Assembly: GCA_017479785.1 (NCBI GenBank) | Contig: JAFVBT010000061.1 | Span: 1 to 17,560 of the forward strand | DNA length: 17,560 nucleotides | From: Alphaproteobacteria bacterium | GTDB lineage: Bacteria > Pseudomonadota > Alphaproteobacteria > RF32 > CAG-239 | Direction of reading: 5' to 3' | Shown here: positions 7,677-13,897 of the stretch, piece after piece | Layout: the number at the start of each line of letters is the position of its first letter | Position numbering within the stretch: position 1 is the stretch's first letter | Notes under the pieces: generated by a model | What the model was told of the DNA's origin: nothing | Seen by the model: the letters and a program-made list of their open reading frames with translations, nothing else | Databases searched by the model: none | Position numbers and translations under genes: made by a program

Positions 7677-9853
7677 TGGATAAAGTTGTCGGTGTTCTGC
7701 TTACATTGCCGTTTAATGCGCCGTTTGATTATAAAACAGACCGAGATGTGAAACTCGGGCAGATTGTTGAAGTTCCGTTCGGAAAAGATAAGCAAATAGG
7801 GGTGATAACGACCTTGAACGGAAATTCAGGCTTATCCGACAATAAAATTAAAGCAATCAGTCAATATTTTGATTTTCCGCCGCTTTCCGATAAAATGCTT
7901 CATTTCATTGAATGGGTGGCACAATATAATATGGCACCGCTCGGATCCGTGCTGAAAATGGTGCTCAGTGTCAGAACGGTTTTTGAGCCGTCACCGATGA
8001 CGGTTTTGTACACTCTTTCCGGTAAAACATTGGCTGAAGCAAAACTCAAAAATTCGGATGCCCGATGGCGTGTGATGGATTTGTTAAAACATGCGCCATA
8101 CACGCGGCAGGAAATAGCGCAAGGTGCAGGTGTCAGTCAAAGTGTAATAAAAACACTGATTGATGCCGAAGTGTTGCAACCTGTTTATGTTGAAAATAAG
8201 GCCGAATTTATGGAACCGGTCGGGGATTATGTTAAAGTTAATCTGACAGATGAACAAAAAAACGCCGCCGATTTGTTGTGCCAAAAAGTCGGAAACGGTT
8301 TTTCGGTAACATTGCTTGACGGTATTACCGGTTCGGGTAAAACGGAAGTTTATTTTGAAGCCGTTGCGCAGGCTTTGCAAAATAATAAACAAGTGTTGAT
8401 TCTGGTTCCGGAAATTTCATTAACAACACAATGGTTGGAGCGTTTTCAAAAGAGATTCGGGGTGAGACCGGCCAGTTGGCATTCAGGACTTGGAATAAAA
8501 GAACGTACAGATACATGGAAGGCTATTATTGAAGGTCGCGTTAAAGTGATTGTCGGTGCACGTTCGGCTTTGTTTTTGCCTTATACTAATCTCGGTCTTA
8601 TTGTAATAGATGAAAGTCATGACCATTCTTTCAAACAGGAAGATGCAGTAAATTATCAGGGACGGGATATGGCGGTGGTTCGTGCAAAAATTGAGCATCT
8701 GCCGGTTATTCTATCTACCGCAACACCGGATTTAGAAACATTGATAAATGTGGAAGAGGGTAAATATGACTGCGTGAAATTGGTTAACAGATATGCCAAT
8801 GCACGATTGCCGGATATAAAAATTGTTGATTTGAAAAAAGACAAACCGCAAAGGGGTGAGTGGGGTGTTTCATGGTTGGCACCGAGTTTGGTTAAGGCGT
8901 TGGATGAAAATTTACAACGCGGCGAGCAATCCGTATTATTTTTAAATCGCCGGGGATATGCCCCGCTTTTGATTTGCCGAGATTGCGGACACCGAATTCA
9001 ATGCCCGAGTTGCAGCGCATGGCTGACAGAACACAAAAATGCGCAAAAATTGATGTGCCACCACTGCGGTTATGTTGATGATATTCCTGAAGTTTGCCCG
9101 CACTGTAAATCTGAAAACGGGCTGACAGCGTGTGGTCCGGGGGTTGAACGCGTGGCCGAAGAAGTTTGTATGCGTTTTCCTCAGGCTAAAATTGATATCT
9201 TATCAAGTGATAATGCAACATCTTTTACGGCAATATCAAAAATTATAGCAAAAATGGATCGCAGGGAAACGGATATATTAATCGGAACGCAGATTATTGC
9301 AAAAGGACATCATTTTCCGAATTTGACGCTTGTGGGAATTGTGGATGCCGATTTGGGACTGATGAGTAGTGATTTACGAGCTTCCGAGCAAACATATCAA
9401 TTGTTATCGCAGGTTTCCGGACGCGCCGGCCGTGCTGAAAAAAGGGGAGAAGTTTATGTTCAAACGCTTCATCCCGAAAATAACGTCTTAAAAGCCCTTT
9501 TGACGAACGATAGAGATTGTTTTACTCAAGTTGAGAAAGAAAGTCGGCGATTGTTGGGTTATCCGCCGTACGGAAAACTGGCATCTGTTATTATTTCATC
9601 CGTTAATCAGCAACAAGCAGCGCAAACGGCAAATTTATTCGGTCAAACAGCACCGAGAACGGAATATATCAATGTTTTAGGACCGGCGCCGGCACCGTTA
9701 TATTTATTGCGTGATAAATACAGATATCGCCTGATGTTGAAAACAGCTCGTACTATAAATATTCAGAAAGTTTTGCAAGAATGGTTGAATATGGTGAATG
9801 TTCCGAGCATTGTCAAAGTGGAAGTGGATATAGACCCATATTCTTTTATGTAG
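7676..9853 (+). CDS. priA: Primosomal protein N' (replication restart helicase PriA)
   Basis: The 725-aa protein is a superfamily 2 3'-5' DNA helicase that reloads the replisome at stalled forks. Visible parts: the N-terminal 3'-DNA-binding domain (VLLTLPFNAPFDYK); Walker A GITGSGKTE (216-224); DExH box at 312-315 (DESH, commonly DEEH); QGRDMAVVRA; a zinc-binding insert with eight cysteines in four CxxC pairs (from about residue 434, CRDCGHRIQCPSC to CPHC); helicase motifs V/VI (GTQIIAKGHHFP, QVSGRAGRAEK); and the C-terminal segment PPYGKL ending VDIDPYSFM as expected. It is full length. The start overlaps the previous stop (TAATG). It is the last gene of the mutS operon. No terminator follows; phage sequence starts two bases after its stop codon. 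Confidence 0.96.
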   Translation: MDKVVGVLLTLPFNAPFDYKTDRDVKLGQIVEVPFGKDKQIGVITTLNGNSGLSDNKIKAISQYFDFPPLSDKMLHFIEWVAQYNMAPLGSVLKMVLSVRTVFEPSPMTVLYTLSGKTLAEAKLKNSDARWRVMDLLKHAPYTRQEIAQGAGVSQSVIKTLIDAEVLQPVYVENKAEFMEPVGDYVKVNLTDEQKNAADLLCQKVGNGFSVTLLDGITGSGKTEVYFEAVAQALQNNKQVLILVPEISLTTQWLERFQKRFGVRPASWHSGLGIKERTDTWKAIIEGRVKVIVGARSALFLPYTNLGLIVIDESHDHSFKQEDAVNYQGRDMAVVRAKIEHLPVILSTATPDLETLINVEEGKYDCVKLVNRYANARLPDIKIVDLKKDKPQRGEWGVSWLAPSLVKALDENLQRGEQSVLFLNRRGYAPLLICRDCGHRIQCPSCSAWLTEHKNAQKLMCHHCGYVDDIPEVCPHCKSENGLTACGPGVERVAEEVCMRFPQAKIDILSSDNATSFTAISKIIAKMDRRETDILIGTQIIAKGHHFPNLTLVGIVDADLGLMSSDLRASEQTYQLLSQVSGRAGRAEKRGEVYVQTLHPENNVLKALLTNDRDCFTQVEKESRRLLGYPPYGKLASVIISSVNQQQAAQTANLFGQTAPRTEYINVLGPAPAPLYLLRDKYRYRLMLKTARTINIQKVLQEWLNMVNVPSIVKVEVDIDPYSFM

Positions 9854-9865
9854 TGTCAGCGGGCA
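9854..9865. repeat. 12-bp direct repeat, priA-proximal copy
   Basis: TGTCAGCGGGCA occurs here, immediately after the priA stop, and again at 10466-10477. On the minus strand this copy supplies the TGA stop of the tail-fibre domain gene. It marks the junction between chromosome and phage-derived DNA. Confidence 0.75.
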
Positions 9866-10107
9866 AGCAGTTTGTTTACCGCATCGGTTGTTGCTGTATC
9901 ATTCGCCAAGTTCTTAACCTTGTAATTGCCTAAGTTAAAATCGCCGGTTGCCGCCGCTCTGCCATCACGGCAAAAACAATCGTTAAACCCTTGTGCGAAG
10001 TTGTCATCTTCCGCGTCATGCCTGCCGCATTCAATGGCAACTCCGTTTTGTTGGTCGCTTGTCCGGTTCATCACACGGCTAAACACGCCGTTACTATCAA
10101 AAGGCAT
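9856..10107 (-). CDS. Phage tail-fibre N-terminal domain, short or 3'-truncated copy
   Basis: An 83-aa product (MPFDSNGVFSRV start) is homologous over 79 residues without gaps to the start of the plus-strand gene at 13898; I count 41 identical positions. Shared landmarks are RHD-EDDNFA, C--RDG and TDAVNK. This kind of domain is found at the virion-attachment end of phage tail-fibre or appendage proteins. After VNK the homology stops and the protein ends four residues later at a TGA inside the 12-bp repeat, so it is probably cut off from its distal part. A good Shine-Dalgarno (AAGGAG, eight bases from ATG) shows the 5' end is intact. It lies tail-to-tail with priA, two bases from its stop. It could still be expressed as a stand-alone domain. 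Confidence 0.72.
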   Translation of the reverse strand: MPFDSNGVFSRVMNRTSDQQNGVAIECGRHDAEDDNFAQGFNDCFCRDGRAAATGDFNLGNYKVKNLANDTATTDAVNKLLAR

Positions 10108-10119
10108 TTTCTTTACTCC

Positions 10120-10452
10120 TTATAATAAATATAAAATGTCATCCTTAACGTTGTCAAGAATAGCTTGCAACCGCCCTTGCAAAAATGCTCGTCTTTCAAG
10201 AGGTGTATTAAGTTTAAGAGTTTAAAACTTCATTTCACTTGGTTTGAATGAATAACCCATTTGTTCTAACTCTTGTAGTCGTTTCGCACGCGCATATTTA
10301 GCATCAATGGTTTTTGTTTCACGTCCCAACGCTTCATCAACACGCTTTTTAATCATTCTCAAGCTGACAGTGTCAGGCGTATCAACTGATGTCATTCTGT
10401 TTGCCGGATTAAATATATCATATATAATCCGTAATTGGGCTATCTTATTATT
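10120..10452 (-). pseudogene. Broken phage ORF: no start, one in-frame TAA
   Basis: A single minus-strand frame runs from the stop at 10453-10455 to the stop at 10120-10122, interrupted only by TAA at 10222-10224. Before the interruption it reads protein-like sequence (LRIIYDIFNPANR, VSLRMIKKRVDEALG, YARAKRLQELEQMGYSF). After it, in the same frame, it continues with TPLERRAFLQGRLQAILDNV and ends next to the Shine-Dalgarno of the downstream tail-fibre domain gene. There is no plausible start at the upstream end; an internal ATG at 10393-10395 would give a 57-aa peptide but has no ribosome site. The coding character on both sides of the TAA suggests one gene, 5'-truncated near the 12-bp repeat and then broken by a nonsense change. 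No family recognised; position suggests a phage structural gene. Confidence 0.5.
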
Positions 10453-10463
10453 TACTTAATAAG
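10444..10463. repeat. Small AT-rich hairpin beside the direct repeat
   Basis: CTTATTA (10444-10450) and TAATAAG (10457-10463) are perfect 7-base arms around a 6-base loop. It lies just downstream of the small membrane protein gene on the minus strand, three bases from the 12-bp repeat. It has no T-run, so it is a weak terminator candidate at best. Confidence 0.35.
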
Positions 10464-10465
10464 AA

Positions 10466-10477
10466 TGTCAGCGGGCA
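10466..10477. repeat. 12-bp direct repeat, distal copy
   Basis: The second copy of TGTCAGCGGGCA, 612 bases from the first. On the minus strand it contains the TGA stop of the small membrane protein gene, which ends LLAAR; the other copy ends its gene with LLAR. The segment between the two copies holds a 5'-truncated ORF and a 3'-truncated gene. Confidence 0.75.
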
Positions 10478-10680
10478 GCTAATAATGCGCCAATCAGCCA
10501 TAATAAGGAAAACACCGTGAGCCAGTCAAATTTTATCACAATGTTATGATTACCCTTTATATCAATGCAACCAAAAATATCTCTTGTTCTGGAAATGCAA
10601 TCATTTTCTGTTTTTGTGTCATTGTCATTAACAGGTGAGGCTTTCATAAGAAGCTCCTGAATACGAGATTCTATGTTCAT
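10468..10680 (-). CDS. Small phage-associated protein with a C-terminal membrane anchor
   Basis: A 70-aa product with a polar N-terminal half (MNIESRIQELLMKASPV), a short beta-like segment with Gly-Asn (IKGNHNIVIKF), then one hydrophobic helix at about residues 53-69 (WLTVFSLLWLIGALLAA). It is predicted to be tail-anchored in the inner membrane. No family recognised. It starts 23 bases after the XRE gene on the same strand, with only a weak GGA upstream, so expression probably depends on the repressor transcript. Co-transcription with a lysogeny-type repressor would be compatible with a superinfection-exclusion or host-modulating role, but that is a guess from position. Confidence 0.6.
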   Translation of the reverse strand: MNIESRIQELLMKASPVNDNDTKTENDCISRTRDIFGCIDIKGNHNIVIKFDWLTVFSLLWLIGALLAAR

Positions 10681-10703
10681 TTTATATTGTCCGTGCAGGT
10701 AAA

Positions 10704-11147
10704 TTAATTAACTTTTTTCAATTCATCATAAATTTCAATAAAATCATCAACTTTTGATACTGCTTTATCCATAGATTCGTTACAAATCTTCGTATAAATC
10801 AATTTTATCAATTCTGCCTTATCATGAGCAGGCAGAGATGCTTTGCGGCCGGCAAGCCACGTCTCAATTTTTTCAATAATAAGACTTAATATATCCACAT
10901 TAATGGATGATGCCGCAGAAGATGTTAAACGCAGAGGTAAATCAGTCAGTTCCTGCTCATCAACACGCAAAATTTGCGCAAGTTTATGGCGCTCAACTTC
11001 TCCCAAACGGCGAGGAGAACCGTTTTTAATAAATTGCTGTATGTAGGCTATGTTTTTGCCTATAGCTAATGAAACCTGTGCATAATTAAGGCCGTGCTCA
11101 TTAATCAAACGTGCAATTTTTTTTCTGATTTCTTCTGTGTTTTCCAT
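10704..11147 (-). CDS. XRE/CI-type helix-turn-helix repressor-like protein
   Basis: A 147-aa protein with an N-terminal helix-turn-helix at about residues 18-45 (LNYAQVSLAIGKNIAYIQQF), followed by SPRRLGEVERHKLAQILRVDEQEL, a common arrangement in small alphaproteobacterial phage-type regulators. The C-terminal half is helical and acidic/basic mixed, possibly for dimerisation; no LexA/S24 peptidase Ser-Lys pattern was seen, so RecA-stimulated self-cleavage is not indicated. AAGGAGAT lies eight bases before the ATG. It is divergent from the phage operon across a 112-base region with palindromes, the usual layout of a lysogeny switch. It probably represses the rightward operon and itself; this is inference from layout. 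Confidence 0.82.
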   Translation of the reverse strand: MENTEEIRKKIARLINEHGLNYAQVSLAIGKNIAYIQQFIKNGSPRRLGEVERHKLAQILRVDEQELTDLPLRLTSSAASSINVDILSLIIEKIETWLAGRKASLPAHDKAELIKLIYTKICNESMDKAVSKVDDFIEIYDELKKVN

Positions 11148-11259
11148 AATTAATCTCCTTTATGATAATATATAATATTAATCTTACAATGTAAAATGAT
11201 AATTTTCATATTGACAATATAATATAATTCTTATAATTTACCTTATCAAGGAGGGTAAA
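11148..11259. promoter_or_regulatory. Divergent promoter/operator region of the phage switch
   Basis: Rightward promoter: TTGACA at 11211-11216 with TATAAT at 11232-11237 (15-base spacer) or TAATTT at 11234-11239 (17-base spacer), then Shine-Dalgarno AAGGAGGG just before the ATG at 11260. Palindromes: ATATTG-A-CAATAT (11208-11220, perfect), which overlaps the -35 box; TTACA-A-TGTAA (11184-11194, perfect); and ATGATAATTTTCAT (11196-11209, 12 of 14 positions symmetric). A further ATGATAAT lies at 11162-11169, near the repressor start. These are good operator candidates for the XRE protein, although AT-rich DNA produces palindromes easily. Confidence 0.6.
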
Positions 11260-11763
11260 ATGAAAATAAAATATGTATTGGATAAAGCGGAAGCAAAACG
11301 TAAAGGATATCGGAAAAACAGCCGGGGAACATATATCAATAAATCGGTATTGGATAAATATTATGAACAGGGATACCTTGATTTGCCGGGAAGTGAGTAT
11401 TGTGCTGAGGAGCGCAAACAAGCCGGAGAAAAATTAGCTCAAGATTATTATTTGTCTCATTATAATAATTTAAAATCTCCGATTCTTACCGTGAATATAA
11501 TTCCTACAACAGGCGAATCGGGAATGGATGTTGCAATGTTCTTTCAAGACCGATACATTAACGCCGTAAAACACATACCATACGAGTTTTGGCCTGTGGT
11601 TCGGTTGGTTTGCATAGAAGATAAAGAATTACGAGGCGATGGTGAAGTTGATAAGAATACTCTGAGAAGTAAAAACTCTATTTTTTATAAAAAAATGCTG
11701 CTAAACCTTGGATTGGACAGGCTTTTTAAATTTTATTCAAAAAAAATTAAAAAAAGTTCTTGA
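11260..11763 (+). CDS. Phage protein, possibly DUF6456-like; candidate regulator
   Basis: A 167-aa basic protein, first gene of the rightward phage operon. N-terminal residues (KRKGYRKNSRGTYINKSVLDKYYEQGYL) are lysine/arginine/tyrosine rich. The rest follows a pattern I associate with the DUF6456 domain of alphaproteobacteria: an 'AGEKLAQDYYLSHY' helix (about 55-68), a central 'YEFWPVVRLVCIEDKEL' helix (108-124), and a final 'LLNLGLDRLFKFY' helix (147-159). That resemblance is from memory and is not a search result. Strong Shine-Dalgarno AAGGAGGG. Its position right after the switch region fits an early or transcription-control gene; a terminase small subunit role cannot be excluded. It ends with TGA that overlaps a possible -35 box. 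Confidence 0.6.
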   Translation: MKIKYVLDKAEAKRKGYRKNSRGTYINKSVLDKYYEQGYLDLPGSEYCAEERKQAGEKLAQDYYLSHYNNLKSPILTVNIIPTTGESGMDVAMFFQDRYINAVKHIPYEFWPVVRLVCIEDKELRGDGEVDKNTLRSKNSIFYKKMLLNLGLDRLFKFYSKKIKKSS

Positions 11764-11820
11764 CTTTTGGTGACTTGTGTGATAATAAAATTATTAGAGT
11801 GAGAAAGTGTGATAATAAAA
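11760..11820 (+). promoter_or_regulatory. Tandem promoter-like repeats upstream of the GroES-like gene
   Basis: GTGTGATAATAAAA occurs at 11777-11790 and again at 11807-11820, exactly 30 bases apart. Each copy contains TG-T-GATAAT, an extended -10 element. TTGACT at 11760-11765 could be the -35 of the first (15 bases to GATAAT, or 17 to TAATAA). The repeats may be two promoters or two binding sites for a regulator; they are followed at once by a strong terminator. Confidence 0.5.
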
Positions 11821-11828
11821 AAACGATT

Positions 11829-11855
11829 AAGAGGCTGAGGTTTCAGCCTCTTTTT
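11829..11855 (+). terminator. Strong Rho-independent terminator / possible attenuator
   Basis: AAGAGGCTGA and TCAGCCTCTT form a perfect 10-base stem with a 4-base loop (GGTT), followed by TTT. It lies after the 11260-11763 gene and just before the Shine-Dalgarno (AAAGGAGGT) of the GroES-like gene. It ends the upstream transcript or acts as an attenuator on short leaders made from the repeat promoters. Confidence 0.88.
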
Positions 11856-11872
11856 CGTAGAAAGGAGGTATA

Positions 11873-12118
11873 ATGCTAAAAGCTGTAGCAGACCGAATTA
11901 TTGTGAAGCTGGACGAATCGGCGCAATCTGCACTGATTATGCCGGACGTTGAATTTAATACACGCAACAGCGGCGTCGTATTGAGTGTGGGAGAAAGGGT
12001 AAGTTTGGTAAGCCCCGGAGACCATATAGTTTTTCATTTGTTTGATGAGCTACCTCTTCCGGACGAGGGTGTTGTCGCCATTCGGGAGAAAAGTTTGTTA
12101 GGCATTTATGCGGAATAA
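11873..12118 (+). CDS. GroES-like (Cpn10) phage co-chaperonin
   Basis: An 81-aa protein with the GroES beta-barrel pattern: start MLKAVADRIIVKLDE (compare the family's RPLHDRVIVK), central GVVLSVGERV and VSPGDHIVF, and end SLLGIYAE (family: ILAIVE). The mobile-loop region that docks to GroEL is SAQSALIMPD, with the hydrophobic triplet A-L-I-M in place of the usual I-V-L. It is slightly shorter than bacterial GroES (about 95 aa). Neighbours are all phage-like, so it is presumed phage-encoded and to work with the host GroEL, probably to fold a structural protein; phage T4 gp31 is the known precedent. AAAGGAGGT precedes the ATG. No GroEL gene is nearby. Confidence 0.78.
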   Translation: MLKAVADRIIVKLDESAQSALIMPDVEFNTRNSGVVLSVGERVSLVSPGDHIVFHLFDELPLPDEGVVAIREKSLLGIYAE

Positions 12119-12139
12119 TTTTTTTATAAGGAGATATAT

Positions 12140-13882
12140 ATGCAAAAAAATACTGAAAATCGCAAAGAATTGCGAGATAAGTGGCAGAGTAAAATTGTCG
12201 CTTCCGAAAAAAAATATGCCGATTATTACAGTTTAATACATGAAATACGCGAGTATTATCGTAATGACAGGCGAAAAAACAAACAAAACATTTTTTGGGA
12301 TTCAGTGGAAACGTTGAAGCCTTTTTTATACTTCAAACAACCAATACCATTTATTGTACGGCGCAATAAGACTTCTGATGAGGTTGAATCTTTGGCCGCC
12401 AAAATTTTGGAACGAGCCTTGATTTGGAATATGAAGCAATTTGATTTTGACAGTGTCATCAAATATGCCCGTAACGATTTCTTGCTTTCGGGTATGGGTA
12501 TTTTGTGGGAACAATATTGTCCGTCGTTTCGTTATATAGGGAATGATATGATAAAAAGCGGAGAAGAAGTTGATACCGTTTACATCAGTCCGCTTAATTT
12601 TGTTGCCGATTGCGAAAATGTGAATGTTTGGGAAGATGTAGAATGGATTGCCCGCAAAACGTATTTGGGTTTGAATGATTTGGCCGAACAATTTGATCCG
12701 GAAATTGCCGATTATTTGCGAGCTTCATTTGGCCATTCATACGCTGCAACGGTTTATGAAATATGGGATAAGCCGACACGCTCGGTTTACTATTTGTGTC
12801 CGGAATATCCGTATGATTTTCTGGATGTTTATGAAGATACATTGCACTTAAGCGGTTTTTTCCCGTGCCCGAAGCCGATTATGGCCACTATGACCAATGA
12901 CGGTATTATTCCGGTTCCGGATTATTGTGAAATAAAGAGTCTTCTGGATGAACTTGACGGTGTAAATAATCGCATGCGATTAACAATGCAAGCATTAAAG
13001 GTCTCAGGGTGTTATGACAACAGTTTTCCGGAACTTGCCAATATTTTGGATAAGGACGTGACTTTAATTTCATTATCGGATTTTGATAAGCTCAAAGATG
13101 CCGGCGGTTTGCGCGGTATTATTGAGTTTGCACCGATAGAACAATATATAGGGGCATTGGGCGCTTTGGCCGAGCGACGCCAAGTTCTGATTTCTTCAAT
13201 TTATGAGGTAACCGGTGTCAGTGATATCATGCGCGGTTCTTCGCAAGCACGGGAAACGGCAACGGCCGTTACTCAAAAAACAAATTTCGGAACATTGCGT
13301 AATCAAGATAGGCAAAACGATATGCAACGTTTCTTAAAAGACTTGCTGTGTACTAAAGCTGAAATTATTTGCGAACAGTTTTCACCGGAATTTTTGATGA
13401 GTTTTCTGACTTTGGAAGAACGCAAAAATATGCCGATAGTCATTGCTGCGGTTAAACTTTTGAAAGCCGAAAAATTACGTGGTATGGTGATAGATTTGGA
13501 AACGGATGGTTGCTATAATCAGGAAAAAGAAGAAGAAACAATTTTAAAAGTTCTGAGCAATATTAACGAGATGATAAATTATGCTTTTGCAATTGTTTCC
13601 AAGCAACCGGCACTATTGCCTTTATATAAGCGAATGATTGAAAGTGCTGTGGCAACCATGCCAAATGCACGGCAATTTGATGCCATTATGGAGGAAGCTT
13701 TCATTAAAATATCTGCAGAATTAAATGCGCCGGATGCACCGCAAACAACCCCGACCAATGAAATGGTTGAAGTTCAAAAGCAGAAAAACGCTCAAGATTA
13801 TGCCATTAAAAAAGAACAAAACGAACTCAAACGCGAGGAGCTTAACTTAAAAAAGGCCGTCGCCATTGCTGATAACAACTAG
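12140..13882 (+). CDS. Podovirus-type portal protein
   Basis: The 580-aa protein resembles portal proteins of P22-like or related short-tailed phages, which form the dodecameric DNA channel at one capsid vertex. Recognisable parts are an N-terminal helical region (YYSLIHEIREYYRNDR), a wing-like centre (YISPLNFVADCENVNVWEDVEW within 190-215), and the diagnostic segment VTGVSDIMRGSSQARETATA (around residue 360) followed by FGTLRNQDRQNDMQRFLKDL and AEIICEQFSPEFL. The C-terminal end is a charged helix (KKEQNELKREELNLKKA), suited to the barrel. AAGGAG at 12128-12133 sets the start. It follows the GroES-like gene by 21 bases. Unusually, no scaffold or major capsid gene follows. The family call rests on the central segment and on length. 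Confidence 0.72.
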   Translation: MQKNTENRKELRDKWQSKIVASEKKYADYYSLIHEIREYYRNDRRKNKQNIFWDSVETLKPFLYFKQPIPFIVRRNKTSDEVESLAAKILERALIWNMKQFDFDSVIKYARNDFLLSGMGILWEQYCPSFRYIGNDMIKSGEEVDTVYISPLNFVADCENVNVWEDVEWIARKTYLGLNDLAEQFDPEIADYLRASFGHSYAATVYEIWDKPTRSVYYLCPEYPYDFLDVYEDTLHLSGFFPCPKPIMATMTNDGIIPVPDYCEIKSLLDELDGVNNRMRLTMQALKVSGCYDNSFPELANILDKDVTLISLSDFDKLKDAGGLRGIIEFAPIEQYIGALGALAERRQVLISSIYEVTGVSDIMRGSSQARETATAVTQKTNFGTLRNQDRQNDMQRFLKDLLCTKAEIICEQFSPEFLMSFLTLEERKNMPIVIAAVKLLKAEKLRGMVIDLETDGCYNQEKEEETILKVLSNINEMINYAFAIVSKQPALLPLYKRMIESAVATMPNARQFDAIMEEAFIKISAELNAPDAPQTTPTNEMVEVQKQKNAQDYAIKKEQNELKREELNLKKAVAIADNN

Positions 13883-13897
13883 AATAGGAGAAAAATA

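Noticed and set aside
7988..8640. PriA DExH box reading DESH instead of DEEH as a possible defect
   Set aside because: Asp, Glu and His are retained; only the variable third position differs, so helicase activity is not called into question.
7900..8844. Several minus-strand ORFs inside priA
   Set aside because: Fully covered by the conserved PriA helicase frame; shadows.
9926..10225. Plus-strand 99-aa ORF opposite the tail-fibre domain gene
   Set aside because: The opposite strand encodes a domain homologous to the gene at 13898 and has a strong Shine-Dalgarno; the plus-strand frame has neither.
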